From the NCBI GenBank assembly GCA_030151865.1, contig JASLCK010000122.1, forward strand, positions 1-13,592: 13,592 nucleotides of DNA. The letters run 5' to 3'. Under the pieces are notes generated by a model that was not told the origin of the DNA, made no database searches, and was given only the letters and a program-made list of their open reading frames with translations. The first letter of the stretch is position 1. Every line of letters begins with the position of its first letter. The DNA comes from Rhodospirillaceae bacterium. Lineage in GTDB: Bacteria; Pseudomonadota; Alphaproteobacteria; Rhodospirillales; Magnetospirillaceae. A program made the translations under genes and the position numbers. Of this stretch, positions 1-7,079 are shown piece after piece.

Positions 1-74
1 CCCTCCCCCTCGCGGGGAGGGATCGAGGGTGGGGGGGGACCCGCGCCAGCGGGAGGGGTAAGGGGCAAGCCCCT
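1..74. repeat. Cluster of GC-rich intergenic hairpins
   Basis: Three inverted repeats follow one another. Arms CCCTCCCC (1-8) and GGGGAGGG (14-21) enclose a 5-base loop. CCCGC (40-44) pairs with GCGGG (49-53). AGGGGC (61-66) pairs with GCCCCT (69-74) and can be extended outward past one mismatch. They lie just beyond the stop of the minus-strand DinB gene, so they could end or protect its transcript, but no T-run follows on either strand. The 61-74 core resembles the hairpin at 4321-4346, which suggests a dispersed palindromic repeat family. No gene is visible in 1-89. Confidence 0.6.
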
Positions 75-89
75 CACCCAGTCCTGGCG

Positions 90-587
90 TTATTCCCCGC
101 GTTCGCGCAGATAGTAAATAAAATCCAGCGGCGGCGCTTCCAGGCCGAACTGGCTGACCAGGGTATGGGCCTGGGCGCGGTGGTGGGTCTGGTGGTTGAA
201 GATATGCGCCATCACCAGCGAGAACTTCTGGGTGAAGCTTTCACCCTTCATGTTGGTATAGGTAAAGGACTGGGCGAAGCGGCCTTCGGGGAGCGACGCC
301 ACCAGGGTCACCAACTGGGCATCCAAATCCTGCCGCGCCTGACGCAAGCCCGGCAGCGTGCGATGCAGGATATGATCCAGGCTATAGGCCGGGGTTTCCT
401 GCCCCATCAGACGCGCCTGCCAAATGCTGTCGGCGACCAAAAGGTGATTGAGCGTGCCCATCAGCGAGCCGAAAAAGGCCTGATGGTCTTCCCACAGCCG
501 GTCTTCCGGCAATTCTTCGATCACGTTCAAAAGGCGGCGGTTGGCCCACTGATTGTATTCGCTGAAAATCTTGCACTGGCTTTTCAC
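90..587 (-). CDS. DinB-family putative metal-dependent protein
   Basis: A 165-residue cytoplasmic protein, the usual length for the DinB/YfiT-like four-helix-bundle family. Family hallmarks are visible: an opening of the type FSEYNQWANRRLL, His48 in a NHLLVADSIW stretch, and a C-terminal NHQTHHRAQ motif in which His132 and His136 complete the likely three-His metal site. Family members are often thiol-dependent transferases (mycothiol, bacillithiol or glutathione) or have no known activity, so the substrate cannot be read from sequence. The start is GTG at 585-587, chosen because AAGGAG lies 8 bases upstream on the minus strand; no good ATG competes. It is the last gene of the minus-strand block, about 80 bases after the oxoprolinase-type gene, and may be co-transcribed with it. 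The name DinB here refers to the fold of Bacillus DinB, not to E. coli DNA polymerase IV. Confidence 0.87.
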   Translation of the reverse strand: MKSQCKIFSEYNQWANRRLLNVIEELPEDRLWEDHQAFFGSLMGTLNHLLVADSIWQARLMGQETPAYSLDHILHRTLPGLRQARQDLDAQLVTLVASLPEGRFAQSFTYTNMKGESFTQKFSLVMAHIFNHQTHHRAQAHTLVSQFGLEAPPLDFIYYLRERGE

Positions 588-614
588 GGACTAAACTCCT
601 TCTCAAATCTCGCA

Positions 615-630
615 CGGCCCTTTCAGGCCG
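615..630 (-). other. Small hairpin in the oxoprolinase-DinB gap
   Basis: CGGCC (615-619) and GGCCG (626-630) flank a 6-base loop in the 80-base gap between the two minus-strand genes. The stem is only 5 bp and no T-run follows, so it is unlikely to be a strong terminator. The gap otherwise holds the ribosome-binding site of the DinB-type gene (CTCCTT on the plus strand near 597-602). Confidence 0.3.
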
Positions 631-667
631 CTTGTGCCGGGCTGCGCGTTTCGCGCCACCGTCGGCC

Positions 668-3600
668 TTATCGCTTTTGCCCCCGTACCGGGGGCCCATA
701 GCCCCCACCGCCAGGGGTTTCGATCACCAGGACGTCGCCCGGCTCCATCTCGATGCGGGCGGTACCGGGCAAATCCTCGGTCCGGCCATCGGCCCGCAGC
801 ACCCGGTTGACGCCGGGCAGTCCCGGACTGCCGCCCGCCATGCCAAAGGGCGCGATGGCGCGCCGATTGGACAGGATGGCCGCCGTCATGGGTTCCAGGA
901 AGGCCAGACACCGCACCACGCCGTCGCCGCCCGACCACTGGCCGGCCCCGCCCGATCCGTGGCGGATGGAAAACCCGCTGACCATCACCGGGAAGCGCCA
1001 TTCCAGCACTTCGGGATCGGTCAGCCTTGAATTGGTCATATGGGTTTGCACCGCCGAAGCGCCAGGGTATCCCGGCCCGGCACCAGCACCGCCGCAGATG
1101 GTTTCATAATATTGACGCGACTGGTCGCCGAACGTCAGGTTGTTCATGGTGCCCTGGGACGCCGCCATGACGCCCAGCGCCCCATAGAGCGCATCGACCA
1201 CCGCCTGCGAGGTTTCCACATTACCCGCCACCACCGCCGCCGGATAAACCGGGCGCAGCATAGAGCCTTCCGGGATGATCAGGGTCAAAGGCCGCATGCA
1301 GCCTTCGTTCAGGGGGATCGGCTGATCCACCAGGGTGCGAAAGACATACAGCACCGCCGCCTTGGTCACCGCCAGCGGGGCGTTGACATTGCCCGGCCGC
1401 AGGGCCGACGTGCCGGTAAAATCGATCACGGCGCTGCGGTTGGCCTTATCGACCGTAACGGCCACAGCGATACGGCTTTCGTCATCCATCTCGACCTGGA
1501 AGCAGCCGCCCTGCAAATCGGCGATGACCCGGCGCACGCATTCCTCGGCATTGCTTTGCACATGGGCCATATAGGCCAAGACCGTTTCGGAACCGTAACA
1601 GGATACCAGTTTATGCAGTTCCTGAGCGCCCTTTTCATTGGCCGCCAACTGCGCCTGTAGATCGGCGATGTTCTGGGCCGGATTGCGGGCGGGCCAGTCG
1701 CCCGCCGTCAGACGGGCCCAAATATCTTGTTCCAGGAACGATCCCTGGCGCACCAGGGGGATGTTGTCCAGCAGTACGCCTTCTTCTTCGACCCGGCGGC
1801 TGTCGGGCGGCATCGAGCCAGGAGTAATCCCGCCGATATCGGCGTGATGCCCGCGCGAGCCGACATAGAACAGAACCTCATCTCCTTGAAAAACCGGGGT
1901 AATCACCGTCACGTCGGGCAGATGGGTGCCGCCGTTGTAAGGGGCGTTCAAGACGAAACTGTCGCCCGGCCGCATCTGCCCGCCATGGGCCCGCATCACC
2001 GCGCGTACACTTTCCCCCATGCTGCCCAGATGCACCGGGACATGGGGGGCATTGGCGATCAACCCGCCATCGCGGTCGAACAGGGCACAGGAAAAGTCGA
2101 GTCGTTCCTTGATATTGACTGAATGTGCAGTGTTGGCCAGCACCGCGCCCATTTGTTCCGCTATCGACATGAACAGGTTGTTGAACACCTCCAGCATCAC
2201 CGGATCGACGCTGGTGCCGATGGCGATACGGGCCGGACGGGCGACGGCGCGGGTCAAAATCAGGTGGCCCTTGGCGTTCATCTCGGCCTGCCAGCCCGGT
2301 TCAACTACAATCGTTCCGGTCTGTTCGATGATGATGGCCGGACCGGCCAGCCGATCATCGGGCACCAGGGCGGCGCGGTCGAACACCTGGGCCTGATGGA
2401 ACGCCCCCTGGGAATAGAAGCGGATTTCATCGATTGGGCTTAACGGCCCATCACGGCGCAGGCTCAGCGGTTGATCGTCACGGGCCGGGCCTGCGCCGAC
2501 CACTTCGGCTTCCACCGCTTCGACGATCAGGGCACGCCCCGGCATGACAAAGCCATAACGTTGCCGGTGTGCCGCCTCGAACGCCGCCAGCACCCCGTCC
2601 CATTCCACCAGATCGACCACCAGGGCGCTGTCCGAGCCCTGATAGCGCAGATGCAGACGCGGCAGACCAACGCAGTCCAGGGCTGGCACGCCCTGACGGG
2701 CCAGTTCCGCCCGGCCATCGGCCACCAGTTCGTCGGCAATGTCGTACAAATCCCAGATCAGGGTTTCGGTCAGCGGGGCTTCGATGGCCCTTTGGCGCAT
2801 CACCCGCTGATCGGCCAGCCCCATGCCATAGGCCGACAGAACCCCGGCCATGGGGTGCAGAAACACCGTCTCCATTCCCAGCGCATCGGCCACCAGACAG
2901 GCATGCTGCCCCCCTGCCCCACCAAAGCAGCACAGGGCATAACGGGTGACGTCATAGCCCCGCTGCACCGACACCTGCTTGATGGCATTGGCCATGTTTT
3001 CCACGGCGATGGTCAAAAAGCCGTCGGCCACCTGCTCGGCACTGCGGCCATCGCCGATCCGTTGAGCCAGGGCGGAAAACTGGCGACGCACCGTGCCCGC
3101 ATCCAACGGCTGGGCGGCATCGGGGCCGAACAGGCTGGGAAAGAACTTCGGCTGGATTTTGCCCAGCATCACATTGCAGTCGGTCACCGCCAGCGGCCCG
3201 CCCCGGCGATAGCAGGCCGGTCCTGGATTGGCGCCCGCGCTGTCGGGACCGACGCGGAAGCGCTGGCCGTCATAATGCAGGACCGAACCGCCGCCCGCCG
3301 CCACGGTGTGAATACGCATCATCGGGGCGCGCACCCGCACCCCGGCCACCATGGTTTCAAAGGCGCGCTCATAACTGCCGTCAAAATGGCAGACATCGGT
3401 CGAGGTGCCGCCCATATCGAAACCGATGATCTTGTCGAATCCGGCCATCGCCGCCGTGCGCGCCGCCCCGACCACGCCGCCCGCCGGACCCGACAATAGG
3501 GAATCCTTGCCCTGAAAGGCCGAAGCATCGGTCAAGCCGCCGCTGGACTGCATGAACATCAACCGGGTTCCGCCCAGCCGCGCCGCCACCTTGTCCACAT

Positions 3601-4261
3601 AGCGGCGCAGGATCGGCGAGACATAGGCATCCACCACCGTGGTGTCGCCCCGCGGCACCAGCTTCATCAACGGGCTGACGGCGTGGCTGGCCGATACCTG
3701 GGCGAAGCCAACCTGCCGGGCCAGTTCGGCGGCAGCCTGTTCATGGGCCGGATAGCGCCAACCATGCATGAAGACGATGGCGACCGAGCGGAAACCCTGG
3801 TCATAGGCATCCTGCAAAGCACCGCGCACGGCGTCGTGATCCAGGGGGATCAACACCTCGCCATCGGCCAGCACCCGTTCCGGGGCCTCCGCCACGCGGT
3901 GATAGAGCATATCGGGCAGACGGATGGCGCGGGCGAACAGATCGGGGCGGTTTTGCGTACCGATGCGCAAGGCGTCGGCAAAGCCCTGGGTGATCAGCAA
4001 CAGGGTCGGCTCGCCGTTGCGTTCCAACAGGGCGTTGGTGGCCACCGTGGTGCCCATCTTGACCGCATCAACCACACCAGCGGGGATATCTTGGCCTGCG
4101 GGCACGTCCAGAAAGCGGCGGATGCCTTCTACTGCGGCGTCGTCATACTGATCGGGGGCTTCGGACAACAATTTGGCGGTGGACAGGCTGCCATCCGGAC
4201 GCCGGGCCACGATGTCCGTGAAGGTGCCGCCCCGATCAATCCAGAATTGCCAGCCCGACAT
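668..4261 (-). CDS. Hydantoinase A/B fusion, 5-oxoprolinase type
   Basis: About 1197 residues, the length of a bacterial HyuA-HyuB fusion (the eukaryotic 5-oxoprolinase is near 1290). The N-terminal hydantoinase A half starts with a phosphate-binding motif (GGTFTD, residues 11-16) and has a second one (DMGGTSTD, about 282-289), as expected for an ATP-using ASKHA-like fold. The hydantoinase B half begins near residue 686 (DPVMLEVFNN) and runs to a Gly-rich C-terminus (GGGGYG, about 1186). Fused members typically hydrolyse 5-oxo-L-proline to glutamate with ATP in glutathione turnover and pyroglutamate clean-up. Related fusions act on other cyclic amides, so substrate is inferred. The ATG at 4259-4261 is preferred, with AAGGGA 8 bases before it; a GTG at 4262-4264 directly in front is also possible and adds one residue. 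It lies 114 bases after the chemoreceptor gene, separated by two hairpins, so it may have its own promoter. Confidence 0.9.
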   Translation of the reverse strand: MSGWQFWIDRGGTFTDIVARRPDGSLSTAKLLSEAPDQYDDAAVEGIRRFLDVPAGQDIPAGVVDAVKMGTTVATNALLERNGEPTLLLITQGFADALRIGTQNRPDLFARAIRLPDMLYHRVAEAPERVLADGEVLIPLDHDAVRGALQDAYDQGFRSVAIVFMHGWRYPAHEQAAAELARQVGFAQVSASHAVSPLMKLVPRGDTTVVDAYVSPILRRYVDKVAARLGGTRLMFMQSSGGLTDASAFQGKDSLLSGPAGGVVGAARTAAMAGFDKIIGFDMGGTSTDVCHFDGSYERAFETMVAGVRVRAPMMRIHTVAAGGGSVLHYDGQRFRVGPDSAGANPGPACYRRGGPLAVTDCNVMLGKIQPKFFPSLFGPDAAQPLDAGTVRRQFSALAQRIGDGRSAEQVADGFLTIAVENMANAIKQVSVQRGYDVTRYALCCFGGAGGQHACLVADALGMETVFLHPMAGVLSAYGMGLADQRVMRQRAIEAPLTETLIWDLYDIADELVADGRAELARQGVPALDCVGLPRLHLRYQGSDSALVVDLVEWDGVLAAFEAAHRQRYGFVMPGRALIVEAVEAEVVGAGPARDDQPLSLRRDGPLSPIDEIRFYSQGAFHQAQVFDRAALVPDDRLAGPAIIIEQTGTIVVEPGWQAEMNAKGHLILTRAVARPARIAIGTSVDPVMLEVFNNLFMSIAEQMGAVLANTAHSVNIKERLDFSCALFDRDGGLIANAPHVPVHLGSMGESVRAVMRAHGGQMRPGDSFVLNAPYNGGTHLPDVTVITPVFQGDEVLFYVGSRGHHADIGGITPGSMPPDSRRVEEEGVLLDNIPLVRQGSFLEQDIWARLTAGDWPARNPAQNIADLQAQLAANEKGAQELHKLVSCYGSETVLAYMAHVQSNAEECVRRVIADLQGGCFQVEMDDESRIAVAVTVDKANRSAVIDFTGTSALRPGNVNAPLAVTKAAVLYVFRTLVDQPIPLNEGCMRPLTLIIPEGSMLRPVYPAAVVAGNVETSQAVVDALYGALGVMAASQGTMNNLTFGDQSRQYYETICGGAGAGPGYPGASAVQTHMTNSRLTDPEVLEWRFPVMVSGFSIRHGSGGAGQWSGGDGVVRCLAFLEPMTAAILSNRRAIAPFGMAGGSPGLPGVNRVLRADGRTEDLPGTARIEMEPGDVLVIETPGGGGYGPPVRGQKR

Positions 4262-4279
4262 CACCCCAATCCCTTTGCG

Positions 4280-4305
4280 CCATCATCAAACAGGCTTGAT
4301 GGTGG
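4280..4305 (-). promoter_or_regulatory. Leader hairpin before the oxoprolinase-type gene
   Basis: CCATCATCAA (4280-4289) pairs with TTGATGGTGG (4296-4305) across a 6-base loop: ten base pairs with one G-T wobble. In the direction of the downstream gene it ends just before the ribosome-binding site AAGGGA. It is therefore placed to protect the 5' end of the message or to affect initiation. No T-run follows, so termination is less likely. Function is inferred from position only. Confidence 0.5.
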
Positions 4306-4320
4306 GCGGCGGGCGGGGTC

Positions 4321-4346
4321 GCGTCAAGGGCAAGCCCCCTTGACGC
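4321..4346. repeat. Palindromic repeat, candidate terminator of the receptor gene
   Basis: GCGTCAAGGG (4321-4330) and CCCTTGACGC (4337-4346) form a perfect 10-bp stem with a 6-base loop. It sits 29 bases beyond the chemoreceptor stop, where a terminator would be expected, but lacks a U-tract on the minus strand. The central AGGGCAAGCCC wording resembles the hairpin at 61-74, consistent with a dispersed palindromic element. Whether it terminates transcription or is only a repeat cannot be settled from sequence. Confidence 0.55.
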
Positions 4347-4374
4347 CCCTTTGGATGCCGATATCCGTGCGCTT

Positions 4375-6462
4375 TTAGACCCGCACCCGCGTCAAAAAGG
4401 CGTCCACTTCCTTGCGCAGACTGTTGGCCGGGCGGGCCAGATCGTTAGCCGCCCACAACACCCGGATGGCCGAACCGCAATAGCTGGCCGCCGACTGGGT
4501 GACCCCGACGACGCCATCGGCAACAATGCCGCTGTCGATGCTGACGGTTTCGACGCAGGCATCGATGCGGTCGGTGACCTCGGCCTGACTGCGCATGGCT
4601 TCATTCACCGCCTGGGTGATTTCCGACATACGCCGCAAGGTACCGCCGATTTCACCGATGGTCTGGGCGGTATCGCCCGCCGCCTGCTGAATGCTGGAAA
4701 TCTGCCCGGCAATACGCCCGGTGGCGGCGGCAGTCTGATCGGCCAGATGCTTGACCTCGCCCGCCACCACGGCGAAGCCTTTACCCGCCTCGCCCGCCCG
4801 CGCTGCCTCGATGGTGGCGTTCAGCGCCAACATATTGGTCTGGTGGGCGATTTGATTGATCAGCGACAAAACATCGCCGATCTGCTTGGCGCTGTCGGAC
4901 AACACTTCGACCTGCCGGTCCACTTCCACCAGTTCGCGCGCACCGGCCTGGGCAATCCCAGCCGATTCCTCGGCCAACCGCGCCACCGAACGGATCGAGC
5001 TGGACAGTTCATCCGCCGCTTCGCGCGCTGCCTGAACGCTGAGATGGGCCTTGGCGGCGGCTTCGGCCACCGACAGGGATCGGCTTTCCGATCCATCCTG
5101 ATTGGCGCGCTCGGCCATGCGCCGGGCGGTTTGGGCAATGCCTTGCGAGCCGTCATGGACGGTATCGACGATGCCCTTGACCGCACCCTCGAAGTGATCA
5201 GCCAGCGATGCCATGGCCTTGCGGCGCTGCGCTTCGGCCGACATCATCAATTCCTCGTGCTCGCGCTGCAACTGCATCATCGCCAGCGAGTTTTCCTTAA
5301 ACACCCCAACGGCACGGGCCATATCGCCGATCTCGTCCTTGCGGGTGGTGCCGGGCACCTGGACGTCGGCATGACCGGCGACCAGTTCTTCCATGGTGTT
5401 TTCGATCAGGCGCAAGGGGGCGACAATGCTGCGCGACAGCACCAGCGACAACAGAAACGACAACACCACCGCCAGCGCCCCGGTCAAACCGTTGTTGCGC
5501 AGGGTGGATTCGCGGGTCTGCACCTGCACCCCTGTGGCCTTGGCGGCACCGTCGCGGGCATCGGCAAACAGCTTGGCGATCTGCGGGCGCAACCCTTCCA
5601 TATGGGCGCGCAATTCCGCCGACTGGGTTTCCAGATCGGTCGAAGCGTCGGAGAACGCCCCCATATCCTCGACATAGGACGCCAACAGCTTGCGGAAGCC
5701 ATCGGCGATCGAACCGGGCAGGCCCGACGTGTCGATCTTCAAATCGAATTCGTTGCTGAATTTGCGGAATTTCCCCAAGGCGGCGTCGCCGCCATAGAGC
5801 ATGAATTCCTGCTCGGCCAGCCGCATGCCCAGCGCCTTGTTCCACAAGGCATCCTGGTTCGGCCAAACCTTCAACTCGTCTTCCATCGCCTTGACCGACG
5901 CCATCAGCTTGGCGCGCAGCCCCGCCCCCTCGGTCAAACCCAACTGGGTTTCGGTGGCGACCACCTTGTCGAAATCGGCGTTGACCTGAGCCAGCCCCTT
6001 GCCCAGGGCGACGATATCCTCGGCCATCGGCTTGGCGGCGGGCAGTGCCGCCAGTTCCGCCAATTGACCGGCCACCAGGGTGGCGGTCTGGCGGTGCTGA
6101 TCGGCCATCTCGACCTTGCGGGTCCGCAGGAATTCCTGTTCCTGGGTCTGCATCGACAGGATTTCGGCGCGCAGATCGGCGGCCAGTTCGCCCATGCGGC
6201 TGAACCCGGCCTGATCGGCCATGGCCTGAGAAATCTTGCGCTCGCCCGAATAGGACACCGCCCCGAACACCAGGGCGGACACCAGGGCGACGATCAACAG
6301 CAGATTGACGCGCATCGACACCGACAGATCGCACAACAGCGGAAAACTGCCGTCGCGCCATGCCGCACCCCAGTTGGTGCGGGCCAGCCGGTTGATCAAA
6401 GAGCGGGGCGCATCGCCGCCCACCAGCCCATCGGCGGTGGTCGCCTGCGGAAAATCGTTCAT
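4375..6462 (-). CDS. Methyl-accepting chemotaxis protein, HBM-like sensor
   Basis: A 695-residue transmembrane chemoreceptor. Order: unusually long cytoplasmic N-terminus (1-50), first membrane helix (~52-70), periplasmic all-helical sensor (~72-322), second membrane helix (~326-345), HAMP (~346-397), then the methyl-accepting coiled coil (~420-690) with the conserved hairpin tip at 541-575 (QTNMLALNAT, EAARAGEAGKGFAVV). The ~250-residue helical sensor carries two similar Glu-Gln-Glu-Phe elements (near 108-111 and 217-220), as in helical bimodular (HBM) domains, some of which bind organic acids; this assignment is tentative. No C-terminal CheR/CheB-tethering pentapeptide is present. The ATG at 6460-6462 shares its A with the TGA of the STAS gene, and its AGGAGG lies in the last STAS codons, so the two are probably translationally coupled. 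A TTG at 6463-6465 is a weaker start. Confidence 0.93.
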   Translation of the reverse strand: MNDFPQATTADGLVGGDAPRSLINRLARTNWGAAWRDGSFPLLCDLSVSMRVNLLLIVALVSALVFGAVSYSGERKISQAMADQAGFSRMGELAADLRAEILSMQTQEQEFLRTRKVEMADQHRQTATLVAGQLAELAALPAAKPMAEDIVALGKGLAQVNADFDKVVATETQLGLTEGAGLRAKLMASVKAMEDELKVWPNQDALWNKALGMRLAEQEFMLYGGDAALGKFRKFSNEFDLKIDTSGLPGSIADGFRKLLASYVEDMGAFSDASTDLETQSAELRAHMEGLRPQIAKLFADARDGAAKATGVQVQTRESTLRNNGLTGALAVVLSFLLSLVLSRSIVAPLRLIENTMEELVAGHADVQVPGTTRKDEIGDMARAVGVFKENSLAMMQLQREHEELMMSAEAQRRKAMASLADHFEGAVKGIVDTVHDGSQGIAQTARRMAERANQDGSESRSLSVAEAAAKAHLSVQAAREAADELSSSIRSVARLAEESAGIAQAGARELVEVDRQVEVLSDSAKQIGDVLSLINQIAHQTNMLALNATIEAARAGEAGKGFAVVAGEVKHLADQTAAATGRIAGQISSIQQAAGDTAQTIGEIGGTLRRMSEITQAVNEAMRSQAEVTDRIDACVETVSIDSGIVADGVVGVTQSAASYCGSAIRVLWAANDLARPANSLRKEVDAFLTRVRV

Positions 6463-6782
6463 CAAACCTCCTCGCCCCAGCCCTCGACGGCGATCAGATC
6501 GCCGAAATGAGAAACGCTTAGAAGACGCCCCACTTGCCCGGTGGGATTGAGCAGAACCAGCCGGGCCTTGACGGCCTGGGCGGCTTCACGCAGCAGCAGC
6601 AGCATGCCAAGACCAGCCGAATCGACAAATTCCAGCCGCGCCAGATCGACAGCGACATGCTGAGGCCGGTCATCCATGACCAGATCAACGACAGCACGGA
6701 ATTTTTCGTTGGCGTCAAAGGTCAACCGCCCGATCAGAGCGATCGAGCGGGTCGTGCCATCGGCCTTGGTCTGATAGTCCAT
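6462..6782 (-). CDS. Stand-alone STAS-domain protein
   Basis: 106 residues, all one STAS domain of the anti-sigma-factor-antagonist (SpoIIAA/RsbV) type. The motif DSAGLGMLLLLREA places the usual phosphorylatable serine at Ser55, after Asp54, in a good match to regulated members. In characterised systems a cognate kinase phosphorylates this serine and a PP2C-type phosphatase reverses it, switching binding to an anti-sigma factor or other partner. No kinase or phosphatase gene is in this window. The gene is first in a unit with the HBM-like chemoreceptor and overlaps it by one base (TGATG), which hints that it modulates that receptor or is co-regulated with motility; this is inference. Start ATG at 6780-6782 follows AGGAG at a 9-base spacing. 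The ribosome-binding segment is duplicated in tandem. Confidence 0.9.
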   Translation of the reverse strand: MDYQTKADGTTRSIALIGRLTFDANEKFRAVVDLVMDDRPQHVAVDLARLEFVDSAGLGMLLLLREAAQAVKARLVLLNPTGQVGRLLSVSHFGDLIAVEGWGEEV

Positions 6783-6814
6783 GAGCGTTTGCTCCTGCGA
6801 GCGTTTGTTCCTGC
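6783..6814 (-). repeat. Tandem duplication of the ribosome-binding segment
   Basis: A 16-base unit, GAGCGTTTGCTCCTGC on the plus strand (6783-6798), is followed at once by a copy with one change (C to T at the tenth base, 6799-6814). Read on the minus strand, each copy starts with GCAGGA, so the STAS gene has two Shine-Dalgarno-like sites 16 bases apart. Only the nearer one is properly spaced from the ATG. Confidence 0.75.
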
Positions 6815-6860
6815 CCGTCTTCCAGACAGAGATATGGCAGGTCGCGCAGCCCTATGGCGG

Positions 6861-6886
6861 TTAATTTCGTTTTAACATTTTGTTAA
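6861..6886. promoter_or_regulatory. Two overlapping CtrA-type boxes
   Basis: TTAA at 6861-6864, 6872-6875 and 6883-6886 are each separated by exactly seven bases, giving two overlapping TTAA-N7-TTAA sites. The first is TTAATTTCGTTTTAAC, a full match to the CtrA consensus including the trailing C. CtrA is the alphaproteobacterial response regulator of cell cycle and, in many Rhodospirillales, of flagellar and chemotaxis genes. The boxes lie about 80-105 bases upstream of the STAS-receptor start and about 320 bases from the divergent Cache-receptor start. The second box is also a perfect inverted repeat, TTTTAACA (6870-6877) with TGTTAAAA (6881-6888), so a different dimeric regulator could use it. 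Confidence 0.6.
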
Positions 6887-6906
6887 AAAAACATGACGCA
6901 CCGCAA
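6877..6906 (-). promoter_or_regulatory. Weak candidate promoter for the STAS-receptor unit
   Basis: On the minus strand a TTGCGG -35-like hexamer (6901-6906) is followed after 18 bases by a CAAAAT -10-like hexamer (6877-6882, four of six matches). The -35 lies within the 12-base element shared with the divergent gene. The -10 falls inside the CtrA-type boxes, which would suggest repression if this promoter is real. Sequence support is modest. Confidence 0.3.
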
Positions 6907-7059
6907 AATGCCGGGAGCAGGCGGATACCACCCTCAACCCTAAAGCGTCAGGCATCCCCCAATAGGGTTAAGGAATTTCGCGGGTTCCACGAATAATAGA
7001 GCAGCAATTCTGACCAAAAATATTCCCACAGGCCATGACCACAGGTTATTTTGCGGTGC
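6898..7059. repeat. 12-base inverted element facing both divergent genes
   Basis: GCACCGCAAAAT (6898-6909) and ATTTTGCGGTGC (7048-7059) are exact reverse complements. Read toward each divergent gene, the element therefore has the same orientation and contains the same TTGCGG hexamer. The bases between include a weaker inverted repeat, AACCCTA (6936-6942) with TAGGGTT (6963-6969). The whole 6783-7203 gap is AT-richer than its surroundings and I see no convincing gene in it. Confidence 0.5.
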
Positions 7060-7065
7060 AAAATA
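7047..7065 (+). promoter_or_regulatory. Perfect 8-3-8 palindrome over the -35, operator-like
   Basis: TATTTTGC and GCAAAATA flank a 3-base GGT spacer, a shape typical of a binding site for a dimeric repressor or activator. It contains the TTGCGG hexamer proposed as the -35 of the Cache-receptor promoter, so a bound protein could block RNA polymerase. The regulator is not identifiable. Confidence 0.5.
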
Positions 7066-7079
7066 TAAATAGATACAAT
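7051..7079 (+). promoter_or_regulatory. Candidate sigma-70 promoter of the Cache receptor
   Basis: TTGCGG (7051-7056), a 17-base spacer and TACAAT (7074-7079, five of six matches to TATAAT). It would start a transcript near 7086 with a leader of about 118 bases. The -35 is weak beyond its TTG, in keeping with a regulated promoter. Confidence 0.45.

Noticed and set aside
2471..3499. Open frame of about 342 codons on the plus strand, opposite the oxoprolinase-type gene
   Set aside because: Composition is typical of an antisense shadow in GC-rich DNA and no motif is visible.
4351..6510. Open reading frame of about 719 codons on the plus strand, opposite the HBM-like receptor
   Set aside because: It mirrors the receptor gene almost exactly, is rich in Gly, His, Arg and Gln without any domain, and has no ribosome-binding site. 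The minus strand carries an unmistakable chemoreceptor, so this is a codon-bias shadow.
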